Origin: CAYSQW01 sp964433135
GTDB lineage: Bacteria; Acidobacteriota; Aminicenantia; Aminicenantales; Aminicenantaceae
Assembly (NCBI GenBank): GCA_964433135.1
Contig: CAYSQW010000019.1
Coordinates: forward strand, 1 to 51,205
Length of the DNA stretch: 51,205 nucleotides
Direction of reading: 5' to 3'
The notes beneath the pieces were generated by a model that was not told where the DNA came from, ran no database searches, and saw only the letters and a program-made list of their open reading frames with translations. A program made the position numbers and the translations under genes. The number at the start of each line of letters is the position of its first letter. Positions within the stretch are counted from its first letter, which is position 1. This document shows, piece by piece, positions 14,679 through 23,172 of the stretch.

Positions 14679-17009
14679 CTATTTTTTGACTTTCTGCATC
14701 AGGTTGGGAACCGGCTTCCTCCGCGGCGGCCGTCTCGTGACCTCAAAATAGTCCGGGCCGGCGACGACCGTGCGGACGTTGTTGCGATAATCCACATCCG
14801 GAGTTTCGAGATGGGGATCCAGCGTGACCTGCCGAAGTTCCTTCTCGGTGGCGAACACCTTGAAAACCCGGTCGTTGTAACGACGCCAGATATCCGCGGG
14901 AATCCGGATTTCTTCCGTGGAACCGTCCGTGTATTCGAATTCCAGGATCAGGGGCATCACCATACCGCCGATATTGGAGAAGCTGAGCTCGTAGTAGTTG
15001 ACTTCCGTATTGAGCAGAGCCTTTTCTTCCGGTGTCAGCGAGTCGATATATTCGCGGTACTGTTTCTTTTCCAGAGGAGTGACTTCAAACAGGTCGTGTT
15101 CGTCATAGAAATCCTCGAGGGCGGGGTTTTTCTCTACCGCGGTCTCGGCGATATCCTTCCGATTGCGGATGTTGCTGATGTACTGCTTCCGTTTTCGGTT
15201 GAACCGTTCTTCCAGAACGGATTTATTCAATTCCGGCTCGCGGGTATTGATCTTGTACCACTTGACCTCGTCCAAGGCCAGATCGACGTGGTCGGTTCTG
15301 AAAAACCATCCCCGCCAGAACCAATCCAAGTCGATGCCGGAGGCATCTTCCATGGTGCGGAAAAAATCCGCCGGCGTCGGGTGTTTGAACATCCAGCGGC
15401 GTGCATATTCCTTGAACGCGTAATCGAACAATTCACGGCCCAAGATGGTTTCACGCAGGATATTCAGACCGGTCGAGGTTTTACCGTAAGCATTGGCGCC
15501 CCCGTTGAATACCGAGTCGATATCGGTCATGATAGGCGAGATCCGTTTCTTGTCGCCTTTCATATAGTCGATAACCGAATAGGTGGTGCCGTCCCTTTCG
15601 GAGAACGTGCGGTCCCATTCCTGCTCTGAAAGGTATTCCATGAAGGTATTCAGACCTTCGTCCATCCAGCCCCACTGCCGTTCATCGGAATTGACGATCA
15701 TGGGGAAGAAGTTATGTCCGACCTCGTGGATGATAACGCCGATCATGCTGTATTTCGTGCGCTGGGAATAGGTCCCGTCGGCCTCGGGCTTGCCGCCGTT
15801 AAAGGAGATCATGGGGTATTCCATGCCGCCTCCGCGTTCCCAGAAAACGGAAATGGCCGCAGGATAGGGATAATCGAATGTGTGCTTCGAATAAACCCTC
15901 AGGGCATGCGCCACGGCCTGGGTCGAATAGCGACTCCAGAGAGAATCGACCTCTTTGGGATAATACGACATGGCCATTACGGTCCGGGAACCGAATTTGA
16001 CGGCCATAGCGTCCCATATGAACTTGCGGGAGCTGGCGAATCCGAAGTCACGCACGTTATCGGCTTTGAATACCCATGTTTTCGTGGCCGATTCCTTTTT
16101 CTTCTCGTTCTTAACGGCTTCATCCTTACTTGCGATGATGACCGGGACATCGACTGAGCTTTTCGCCTTTTCCAAGCGGGAGATCTGATTGGAGGTGAGT
16201 ACGTCGCGGCTGTTCTGCAGCTCGCCGGTAGCTCCGATGATATGGTCGGCGGGCGCCGTGATGCTGACCTTGAAATTGCCGAAGGGAACCGCGAATTCGC
16301 TGCTGCCGAGGAACTGCCGGTTCTGCCAGCCCTCGGTTTCATTGTAAACGGCCATACGGGGATAGAATTGGGCGATGGTATAAACGCAGTTGCCGTCCTT
16401 TTCGTACAGGTCATAACTGGATCTGCCGCCGTGCCGCATGCTGTCGTTGATGTTGTAATCCCATTTAAGGCGCAGAGAAACCTGGGCGTTCGGTTTCAAA
16501 GCGGTTGGAAGGTCGACTCTCATCATGGTATTGACAATGGTGTATTTGAGATTGCGGCCTTTCGCATCCTTGACGTATTCGATATTGAAACCGCCTTCAA
16601 AATCATTGTGAATTCTATCCAGGGAGCTGAAATACATGGGATTGGTTATCCTTCCCATCTGTATCTTCTGAGTCGTGGAATCGAGCGCCCGCATGTTCTG
16701 ATCCAACTGAATCCAGAGATAGCTGAGCGGATTTGGGGAGTTGTTGTGATATGTGATGGTTTCGGTCCCGGCGATCCGGTGCGTTTCGTCGTCCAGTTCG
16801 ATGGCGATGTCGTAATCCGCCTGCTGCTGCCAGTACTTGGGGCCGGGAGCCCCGGAAGCGGTCCGGTATTCATTGGGCGTCGGAAGTTCCTGGTAAAGCT
16901 GTTGAAATTGATTCGGCCGGGGTTTTGCTTGGGCATGGGCGAACGTGAAGCTTCCCAAACAAAGGACGATGCCCAGCAGGGCGATCAGCGGCCAGCGTTT
17001 GTCGTACAT
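14679..17009 (-). CDS. M1 family (aminopeptidase N-like) metallopeptidase, exported
   Basis: A 776-residue protein with a signal peptide ('WPLIALLGIVLCLGSFTFAHA'). A beta-rich M1 N-terminal domain ('IAGTETITYHNNSPNPL') is followed by the gluzincin catalytic domain. 'HEVGHNFFP' near residue 428 gives the HExxH zinc ligands, and 'WMDEGLNTFMEY' about 20 residues later gives the third ligand Glu. In place of the usual GAMEN motif it has 'GGGMEYPM', which still holds the x-x-M-E-x core. It probably trims peptides in the periplasm. The ATG at 17009 is preceded by GGAGG; the longer frame adds an implausible N-terminus. The 5' leader of about 120 nt contains three hairpins. Confidence 0.88.
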   Translation of the reverse strand: MYDKRWPLIALLGIVLCLGSFTFAHAQAKPRPNQFQQLYQELPTPNEYRTASGAPGPKYWQQQADYDIAIELDDETHRIAGTETITYHNNSPNPLSYLWIQLDQNMRALDSTTQKIQMGRITNPMYFSSLDRIHNDFEGGFNIEYVKDAKGRNLKYTIVNTMMRVDLPTALKPNAQVSLRLKWDYNINDSMRHGGRSSYDLYEKDGNCVYTIAQFYPRMAVYNETEGWQNRQFLGSSEFAVPFGNFKVSITAPADHIIGATGELQNSRDVLTSNQISRLEKAKSSVDVPVIIASKDEAVKNEKKKESATKTWVFKADNVRDFGFASSRKFIWDAMAVKFGSRTVMAMSYYPKEVDSLWSRYSTQAVAHALRVYSKHTFDYPYPAAISVFWERGGGMEYPMISFNGGKPEADGTYSQRTKYSMIGVIIHEVGHNFFPMIVNSDERQWGWMDEGLNTFMEYLSEQEWDRTFSERDGTTYSVIDYMKGDKKRISPIMTDIDSVFNGGANAYGKTSTGLNILRETILGRELFDYAFKEYARRWMFKHPTPADFFRTMEDASGIDLDWFWRGWFFRTDHVDLALDEVKWYKINTREPELNKSVLEERFNRKRKQYISNIRNRKDIAETAVEKNPALEDFYDEHDLFEVTPLEKKQYREYIDSLTPEEKALLNTEVNYYELSFSNIGGMVMPLILEFEYTDGSTEEIRIPADIWRRYNDRVFKVFATEKELRQVTLDPHLETPDVDYRNNVRTVVAGPDYFEVTRRPPRRKPVPNLMQKVKK

Positions 17010-17018
17010 ATTATGCCT

Positions 17019-17041
17019 CCATGATGAATTCCTCATCATGG
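17019..17041 (-). promoter_or_regulatory. Hairpin overlapping the M1 peptidase ribosome binding site
   Basis: CCATGATGA (17019-17027) and TCATCATGG (17033-17041) form a perfect 9-bp stem with a 5-nt loop. In the minus-strand mRNA its 3' arm ends in the first GG of the GGAGG Shine-Dalgarno, so folding would hinder ribosome access. Confidence 0.45.
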
Positions 17042-17066
17042 AATGCATGATGAGGTAAAGCAATCA

Positions 17067-17096
17067 GGGCGGAATCCCGGATCCGGGATTCCGCCC
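17067..17096. repeat. 30-bp perfect palindrome in the M1 leader
   Basis: GGGCGGAATCCCGG and its exact inverse flank a central AT. A 6-bp GGAAAG/CTTTCC hairpin (17099-17116) lies beside it. In the 307-bp gap 17010-17316 this is the strongest structure; it could be an operator or an mRNA stem. The rest of the gap towards nagA (17166-17316) shows no clear promoter or structure. Confidence 0.7.
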
Positions 17097-17136
17097 GCGG
17101 AAAGACTCCGCTTTCCTTGATATATTACAGACGAAT

Positions 17137-17165
17137 ATTATAAGGCGAAAGTTTATGCCGTGCAA
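17137..17165 (-). promoter_or_regulatory. Promoter of the M1 peptidase gene
   Basis: On the minus strand, TTGCAC (17165-17160) and TATAAT (17142-17137) are 17 bp apart. Initiation near 17130 leaves a leader of about 120 nt containing the palindromes. Confidence 0.6.
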
Positions 17166-17316
17166 ATAGCGGATGGTATTTATCCTATGCAATGCGGTTA
17201 TGGAACCGTGATGATTGGGGAATTGAATTTCTGATGACGATATTAGACAATAACATAACGAGTCGTGTTTTGCGGAAAGCACAATATCCAGGTCGACAAA
17301 AGGATTTTGAATCAGC

Positions 17317-18462
17317 ATGACGACAAAGAATATAAGGGGAGCTGAAAGTTTCAGCGGGGCGATCTGGAAAGATGGCGGTTTCGTTGACGGTGAATTTCAT
17401 GTGCGGGACGGAAGGATCCGGGAGGGGCGAAAAGGACCGGTCACTCCAGCCGCCTATATCACCCCCCCCCTATGCGATCCGCATATCCACGGTGGATGGG
17501 GATTGAGTTTTCGTGAGAAGGATTTCCTCCGCATGGAACACAAGCTGCGCTGTTCGGGGGTCGGATGCGCTGTCCCGACGCTGGATAATGATTCTCTTGC
17601 GCGATGGGAACGTGTTTCGGATGTATTCCTGGATTATCGTGAGAAGCACCCCGACACTATTTTCCCCTTCCTGCGGGTGGAAGGTCCGTTTATCAGTCCA
17701 CGTCGCAGAGGTTTTCAGGATGAAAAATATATCTTTGCCGCCGAGGCGGGGCGGATCGAAAGATTCCTATCGATCGAGGCCGTGAAGATGTTCACGTTTG
17801 CTCCGGAAGCACCGGGATCGGAACGGCTTGTGCGCGAGGCTATGGAAGGAGGGCGTATCCCGTCTGTGGGGCACAGCGATGCCGGTCATGCGGAATTTCT
17901 GCCGTTCCACCGAATGGGTGTGCGCCATATGACCCATTTCCCCAACGCCATGCGGGGACTGCATCATCGTGATGTCGGTTTGTTGGGATCGGGATTATTA
18001 CTGGAAGACATGCATCTGGAGATCATCGCGGACGGCATCCATAACTGCCGGGAGTTCCTGAGCTTGGTGTTCCGCTGGGCGCATGAAAGAGTGTCTCTGA
18101 CATCGGATATGATCTCTCCCGCCCATGCTCATGTTACGGAACTTGAGGGGCGGTCCGTCGACCGGCGGGGGCGTTCCATCACCATGCGGGACGGTACGCT
18201 GGCGGGAGGTGGCACGGGAGTCGCGGAACAGATGCCGCTCTTGGCTTCTTGGGGGCACTCCCCCAAAAAGATCACAGGCATGGCGGTGGAGAACGCACGA
18301 CGATTCATCGGGTTCAAACCGCCCGAACTCAAACCCGGAGAGCGAGCCGACTTCCTTCTCTATGATGAGGATTTGAAGGTGCGGGCGGTATATTTCAACG
18401 GGGTCCGAATTTCGGAGGGCGTCCGATCTTCAGGGGAATGCGCGGAAAAGGAGGCAAAGTGA
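17317..18462 (+). CDS. nagA: N-acetylglucosamine-6-phosphate deacetylase
   Basis: A 381-residue amidohydrolase that removes acetate from GlcNAc-6-phosphate. The metal motif 'DPHIHGGWG', 'VEGPFISP' (metal-binding Glu), 'VGHSDAGH' and 'RHMTHFPNAMRG' follow the NagA order. The catalytic Asp is in 'LTSDMISPAH', and 'DGTLAGGGTG' corresponds to the family's 'DGTLAGS' motif. It is the first gene of a four-gene unit with stop/start overlaps (GTGA, ATGA, TGAATG) ending in nagB, which identifies amino-sugar catabolism. The Shine-Dalgarno is weak. Confidence 0.92.
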   Translation: MTTKNIRGAESFSGAIWKDGGFVDGEFHVRDGRIREGRKGPVTPAAYITPPLCDPHIHGGWGLSFREKDFLRMEHKLRCSGVGCAVPTLDNDSLARWERVSDVFLDYREKHPDTIFPFLRVEGPFISPRRRGFQDEKYIFAAEAGRIERFLSIEAVKMFTFAPEAPGSERLVREAMEGGRIPSVGHSDAGHAEFLPFHRMGVRHMTHFPNAMRGLHHRDVGLLGSGLLLEDMHLEIIADGIHNCREFLSLVFRWAHERVSLTSDMISPAHAHVTELEGRSVDRRGRSITMRDGTLAGGGTGVAEQMPLLASWGHSPKKITGMAVENARRFIGFKPPELKPGERADFLLYDEDLKVRAVYFNGVRISEGVRSSGECAEKEAK

Positions 18463-19796
18463 AGGAGAAGGTCCGGATATCGGTTTCAGGGATCCGCGGA
18501 AGGGTGCCGGATGCTTTCCATGTGGAGTTGGTTTCACAATTCGCTTCCTCGTTCGCCACCTTTCTCGATTCGGGGACGCTTGCCTTGTGCCGCGACGGCC
18601 GCCCGTCCGGGCACATGCTGGAAATGGCGGCCGTGGCTTCAGCCGTCGCCGCGGGCTGCGACTGCACCTGCTTCGGTGTCCTCCCGACTCCGCTGCTTCA
18701 GTTTCTGATGACCCGAGAGTCTTTCAGCGGCGGCATGGCCGTTTCCGCCGGGCATAACCCGCTTCCCTGGAATGCGGTCATCCTTCTCAATGAGGAGGGA
18801 CGATACCTGGAAACATCCGAGGGGGCCGAGGTCTTCAACATCCATGAAGCGGGGGATTTCCGGAAGGCCGCCTGGCGGGACCTGGGACACCGGAACCACG
18901 GGGCGTTTCCCATGGAAGATTATCTCGAAGCATTGGGTGAGATCGTGGATGTTTCCCGGATCCGCAAAGCCCGTTTCAAGGTCGTGGCGGATCCATGCAA
19001 CGGCGCCGCCTCTTCCTGCCTCGAGAGATTCGGGGAATATTTCGATCTGGATCTCATTGTGCTCAACGATCACCCCGGTCGTCCGTTTCCCCATCCACCG
19101 GAGCCGAATGAGGAGAATGCCACTCAGGTGGAAGCGGTGGTGAAGGCGACGGCGGCGGATCTGGGATTCCTATTGAATTCCGACGCCAGCCGCATTTCTT
19201 TCGTGACCGGAGAAGGAAAAGCTTTGAGCGAGGAACTGACCTTCCCCTTGTCGCTGCTGGCGTTGAAGGGACGTCTCCATAAGATCGTGACGACGACGTC
19301 CACCTCATATCTGGCCGACTGGGCCTGTCAAAGGATCGGCGCCGAATTGATTCGAAGCAAGGTGGGACAGTCCGGTGTCGTGCATGCGATGGAAGAGGAG
19401 GGAGCGGAGGCCGGCGGAGAGGGCAGCGGAAGCTTCGTCCTTTCGTCTTTTTCCCACGGATATGACGCGCTGCTCTCTCTCTCCCTTCTGCTCGATCTCG
19501 CCACCCGCAGCGGCGGCTTGAAAGAAATTGTCGCACCTTTCCCAACCTTCTGGAGGAAGAAACTCAAAATCGATGTTCCTCCCTGGGAAACGTATCGCCT
19601 TATGGACAGGCTCGAGGAAGCCTATGCAGAAGAGAATCCGGATATTATCGACGGGATCAGGATCGAGCGTGATGACGTTTGGTTCAACATCCGTCCGTCC
19701 ACAACGGAATTCACCCTGAGGATTATCGTGGAGGGTCGCTCGGAAGCGGCGGTCGAAGCGGCCCAAACCGAAATCAGGGAGCGGGTGCGGATATGA
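18459..19796 (+). CDS. Phosphohexomutase-family protein lacking catalytic residues
   Basis: A 445-residue alpha-D-phosphohexomutase-fold protein; the GTG start overlaps the nagA stop (GTGA) and follows AAGGAGG. The fold markers 'SGIRG', 'CRDGRPSG' and 'RPSTTEFTLRI' (phosphate loop) are present. The active-site loop reads 'VSAGHNP' instead of 'TASHNP', so the phosphorylated Ser is Gly (residue 98). The metal loop reads 'LNSDASR' instead of 'DxDxDR', losing Asp ligands. The sugar loop is 'GGEGSGSF'. It has exactly the same length as its intact neighbour, with no frameshift, so it is a conserved pseudoenzyme rather than a decaying gene. It may be a regulatory or structural partner of the next protein. 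Confidence 0.85.
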   Translation: MKEKVRISVSGIRGRVPDAFHVELVSQFASSFATFLDSGTLALCRDGRPSGHMLEMAAVASAVAAGCDCTCFGVLPTPLLQFLMTRESFSGGMAVSAGHNPLPWNAVILLNEEGRYLETSEGAEVFNIHEAGDFRKAAWRDLGHRNHGAFPMEDYLEALGEIVDVSRIRKARFKVVADPCNGAASSCLERFGEYFDLDLIVLNDHPGRPFPHPPEPNEENATQVEAVVKATAADLGFLLNSDASRISFVTGEGKALSEELTFPLSLLALKGRLHKIVTTTSTSYLADWACQRIGAELIRSKVGQSGVVHAMEEEGAEAGGEGSGSFVLSSFSHGYDALLSLSLLLDLATRSGGLKEIVAPFPTFWRKKLKIDVPPWETYRLMDRLEEAYAEENPDIIDGIRIERDDVWFNIRPSTTEFTLRIIVEGRSEAAVEAAQTEIRERVRI

Positions 19797-21130
19797 GAAC
19801 ATCCGATCTGAAAATCAGCATTTCCGGAATCCGTGGGATCGTGGGGCAAAGCCTGACTCCCCAACTGATCATCAAATTCGCCGAAGCGTTTTCCACCTAC
19901 ATCGGGGGAGGCGATATCGCCATGGCTACAGACACCCGACCGTCAGGAGAAATGGTGAAAAGCGCGGTGTCGGCCGGGCTGCTGTCCTGCGGAGCGTCTC
20001 CTCTCGACCTGGGGATTCTGCCCATTCCGTCCCTGCAGATCTACACCCGGGAGCACAGGCTGGACGGCGCGATTTCCGTCACCGCCTCCCACAATCCGGT
20101 GGAATGGAACGCGCTCAAGCTGATCAAACGAGACGGCCGATTTCTATATCCTTATGAAGCCGAGGAACTGCTGGATTTTTATTTTCAAGGAAAATTCAGA
20201 CGTGTCGAACATCCGCTGACCATCAGAAGCGATGACCGGGGATTTCAGCCTCATCTGAGAAAGATCAAGGAATGCTTCGATCTGTCGGCCATTCGGCGTC
20301 GGGGTTTTAAGGCGGTGATCGATCCCTGCGGTGGAGCGGCGGCTCCCTATGTCTCCCGCTTCCTCTCCGAACTGGGAGTGGATGTTGTAGAAGTGAACAC
20401 GGAGATCACCGGGACTTTTCCGCGCGGCCCGGAACCCCTGCCGGAAAATCTGACCGCGCTCTCGGAAGCTGTAAAGAGAAGCGGAGCCGATATCGGATTG
20501 GCGCAGGATGCGGATGCGGACCGTCTGGCGGCCGTAGATGAAAATGGAGATCCGATCGGTGAGGAGTATACTCTGGCCCTGGCCGTGGAAGGCTGGCTGC
20601 AGCACCGGCGGCGCGGACCGGTGGTGGTCAATCTTTCCACCTCTCGGATCCTCGATGAGGTGGCCCGGAATTCGGGAGTCGATTTGATCCGGACCAAGGT
20701 GGGAGAAATCAATGTAACCCGGATGATGGCGCGGATCGGTGCTCCCGTCGGAGGTGAGGGGAATGGAGGGATCATCATTTCCGACGTGCATCTGTGCCGG
20801 GACAGTTTCGGCGGGATGGTCATGCTGTTGGAGCATCTCGCCAAGTCGGGAGCCGGACTCTCCGATCTGAAACGCCGACTTCCGGCGTACAGCATGATTA
20901 AGGAAAAGCGAAGCGTTCCGTTCCGTAAACGGAAAGCCATTTTCATTCGGCTTCTGCTCAAATTTCCGAAGGGAAAACGGGAGACATCGGACGGCCTGCG
21001 GATCGATTACCCGAAATTCTGGTTTCATGTGCGTCCGTCCAATACGGAGCCTGTTATGCGGATCATCGTTGAGTCCGAGAGCACGGAGACGGCGCGGCGG
21101 GTCGCTGAAGAAATCATAGAGGAGATCTGA
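19793..21130 (+). CDS. Phosphoglucosamine/phosphoglucomutase family enzyme
   Basis: A 445-residue phosphohexomutase with all catalytic elements: 'VTASHNP' (phosphoserine 99), metal loop 'QDADADRLAAV', sugar loop 'GGEGNGGI' and phosphate loop 'RPSNTEPVMRI'. It interconverts hexose 6- and 1-phosphates. In this nagA-nagB context glucosamine phosphate is the likeliest substrate (GlmM-like), feeding UDP-GlcNAc synthesis or recovering sugar phosphate. The ATG overlaps the upstream stop (ATGA), and nagB starts directly after its own stop. The open frame extends upstream to 19679 only as overlap. Confidence 0.9.
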   Translation: MRTSDLKISISGIRGIVGQSLTPQLIIKFAEAFSTYIGGGDIAMATDTRPSGEMVKSAVSAGLLSCGASPLDLGILPIPSLQIYTREHRLDGAISVTASHNPVEWNALKLIKRDGRFLYPYEAEELLDFYFQGKFRRVEHPLTIRSDDRGFQPHLRKIKECFDLSAIRRRGFKAVIDPCGGAAAPYVSRFLSELGVDVVEVNTEITGTFPRGPEPLPENLTALSEAVKRSGADIGLAQDADADRLAAVDENGDPIGEEYTLALAVEGWLQHRRRGPVVVNLSTSRILDEVARNSGVDLIRTKVGEINVTRMMARIGAPVGGEGNGGIIISDVHLCRDSFGGMVMLLEHLAKSGAGLSDLKRRLPAYSMIKEKRSVPFRKRKAIFIRLLLKFPKGKRETSDGLRIDYPKFWFHVRPSNTEPVMRIIVESESTETARRVAEEIIEEI

Positions 21131-21934
21131 ATGGAAATCATTATTTTCTCAGACCCCGAAGCCGTATTCCGGGAATGCTCCCGAGAGATCGTGAAAAGGA
21201 TTGCTTCCAAACCTGAAGCGGTTCTCGGCCTGGCAACGGGTCGAACCATGCTGGGGGTGTACGGTGAGTTGGTTCGGGCTTACCGGGAAGGCGAGGTGTG
21301 TTTTTCCCGGGTGACCACCTTCAACCTGGATGAATACCTGGGCTTGCCTCCGCATGACCCTCGCACCTTTCGCTCATACATGCGGGAGAAATTTTTCAGC
21401 TTGGTTGATATCCCGGAAAAGAACATTCATATCCCGGATTCTCAGCCCGAAGATGTTGAGACGGAGTGCGAGCGTTATGAGAATATGATCCGGGAACGAG
21501 GCGGAATCGATGTCCAGCTTTTAGGGCTCGGCAGGGACGGGCATATTGGATTCAATGAACCGTCATCCTCATTACAGGCTCGAACCCGAGTCAAGACGCT
21601 GACAGAAGAGACGCTGCGTGACAATTTCGACCGGAAGCCGGGGCCTCGTTTTACCATCACCATGGGGATCGGGACTATCCTTGAAGCGCGCGCGATCATT
21701 TTGGCCGCCATCGGGCCGCACAAGGCCGAACCGCTGTCTCTTGCCGTAGAAGGACCGTTGTCCGCGTCCTGTCCGGCTTCCGCGCTTCAGCTGCATCCTT
21801 TAGTGAAAATCATTTGCGACAAGGCCGCCGCTGCGCGATTGAAACGAAGGGATTATTACGAATGGGTCTGGCGTCACAAACACGAAGTGGGAGAGCTGAC
21901 GAAGCACCGTGAAAAGCAAAGAATCGAGCCGTGA
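21131..21934 (+). CDS. nagB: Glucosamine-6-phosphate deaminase
   Basis: A 267-residue enzyme converting glucosamine-6-phosphate to fructose-6-phosphate and ammonia. 'GLATGRTM' is the phosphate-binding loop. 'TFNLDEYLGL' supplies the proton-transfer Asp, and 'GLGRDGHIGFNEP' supplies the Asp-His-Glu relay of the NagB family. It starts directly after the mutase stop (TGAATG, with GGAGATC upstream), closing the nagA operon. The length equals the usual 260-270 residues. Confidence 0.94.
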   Translation: MEIIIFSDPEAVFRECSREIVKRIASKPEAVLGLATGRTMLGVYGELVRAYREGEVCFSRVTTFNLDEYLGLPPHDPRTFRSYMREKFFSLVDIPEKNIHIPDSQPEDVETECERYENMIRERGGIDVQLLGLGRDGHIGFNEPSSSLQARTRVKTLTEETLRDNFDRKPGPRFTITMGIGTILEARAIILAAIGPHKAEPLSLAVEGPLSASCPASALQLHPLVKIICDKAAAARLKRRDYYEWVWRHKHEVGELTKHREKQRIEP

Positions 21935-22033
21935 ATCGTTGATAAAAAGAGCTTGCGTATGCCGGGGTGGCTCAACGGTTTCTCCTGTCGCTGAAATTTT
22001 ATTCCGGGGCGGGTTTGTATCGGAATAATTCGA

Positions 22034-22062
22034 TTGATTCTGCGGTTTGAAAACGCTATAAT
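22034..22062 (+). promoter_or_regulatory. Promoter of the DUF4412-like gene
   Basis: TTGATT (22034-22039) and a perfect TATAAT (22057-22062) are spaced by 17 bp, about 60 bases before the ATG. Confidence 0.65.
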
Positions 22063-22122
22063 TCCGCTTGCCCGGATGGATCAAAGATCCGGGGGATAAA
22101 ACAGATAATTCGAGGAGGAACA

Positions 22123-22845
22123 ATGAAAAAAACATTGATGATCATATTTGTCGTCTGTTTTCTGATGACGTCCGCGTTTGCCGCCGAGGTTTATATCAAA
22201 CAGAACATCCATACCGACGCCTTTTCCATGATGGGGCGAAACCAACCGGCAAAGGATCAGGTGAATCATATCTGGCTTGGCGACAACCGCATGGCGATGC
22301 ACGGCGAAGAACAGTCCATCATTATCGATCTCGATAAGAAGGTGATGGATATGATCCAGCACCAGAACAAGACATATGTAGAAATGACGCTCCCTCTGGA
22401 TATAGACAAATACTGGCCGGCCCAAATGTCCCAGATGTTCCAAAATATGACGGTTTCGGTTTCTCCCACCGGGGAAACACAGAAGGTGGGCCAATGGAAC
22501 TGCAAGGGATACGATGTCACCATGAATATGATGATGATGGAAATGAAGCTGAAAGTGTGGGCCAGTACCGATGTTCCCTTTGATTGGAAGAGTTATAACG
22601 AAAAGATGATGCCGCAGATGACGCAGGCCATGATGAGACTGGGTGAGGACGCGGTCAAGGAATTTTCCAAGATCGAGGGTTATCAGATCAAAACCGAGAT
22701 GTCGATGAATATCGGAGGCGCCGCCATGAAAACCACGTCCGAAGTGGTTGAGATCACCAAAAAATCCGCTCCGGCCGGAACCTATTCGGCGCCCGCGGGA
22801 TATGAGAAAAAGGAGATGTTCAGTATGCAGGATATGCAGCGCTGA
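22123..22845 (+). CDS. DUF4412-like periplasmic protein
   Basis: A 240-residue protein with a clean signal peptide (residues 1-21, 'MTSAFAAE') and GAGGAGG before the ATG. It is very rich in Met (e.g. 'MNMMMMEMKLKVW'). The order 'HIWLGDNRMAMHGEEQSIII' then 'NKTYVEMTLP' matches the DUF4412 pattern of beta-rich, LolA-like periplasmic proteins with no known enzyme activity. It has its own promoter and a strong terminator, so it is a single-gene unit. The high Met content might relate to metal or oxidant handling; that is speculation. Confidence 0.7.
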   Translation: MKKTLMIIFVVCFLMTSAFAAEVYIKQNIHTDAFSMMGRNQPAKDQVNHIWLGDNRMAMHGEEQSIIIDLDKKVMDMIQHQNKTYVEMTLPLDIDKYWPAQMSQMFQNMTVSVSPTGETQKVGQWNCKGYDVTMNMMMMEMKLKVWASTDVPFDWKSYNEKMMPQMTQAMMRLGEDAVKEFSKIEGYQIKTEMSMNIGGAAMKTTSEVVEITKKSAPAGTYSAPAGYEKKEMFSMQDMQR

Positions 22846-22875
22846 CGCTGTTCCAAATCGGATCAAAACCTATTG

Positions 22876-22907
22876 GGCCCGCCTGGAAACCGGACGGGCC
22901 TTTTTTT
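22876..22907 (+). terminator. Rho-independent terminator
   Basis: GGCCCG (22876-22881) pairs with CGGGCC (22895-22900), extended by CC/GG with a bulge, and is followed by seven T. It lies 30 bp after the DUF4412-like gene. Confidence 0.9.
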
Positions 22908-23103
22908 GTTGGGGCCGGAGATATCCGGAGATCGGTTCGTCGGACATGTTCCTTACTGTTTCCGGAACACGCGGAAGTATCTCCGAGAATTTGTTTGATA
23001 TGAACCCGGAAACGGCCGTCCGGCGGGAATCCGTTCCTGAAAGGCCGGTGATCCCCGATGGTTTGGGACGCGCCATCAAAATCAAATCACCTCGGGTTAC
23101 GTA

Positions 23104-23132
23104 TTGACTCGGAAAAAATGAGATGATATGAA
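23104..23132 (+). promoter_or_regulatory. Possible promoter of the acyltransferase-like gene
   Basis: TTGACT (23104-23109) and TATGAA (23127-23132) are 17 bp apart, 40 bases before the ATG. The -10 is a weak match. Confidence 0.4.
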
Positions 23133-23172
23133 AAGGTTTCCCGCCGCCTTGGAAAGGAGCTGAAAATCGATC

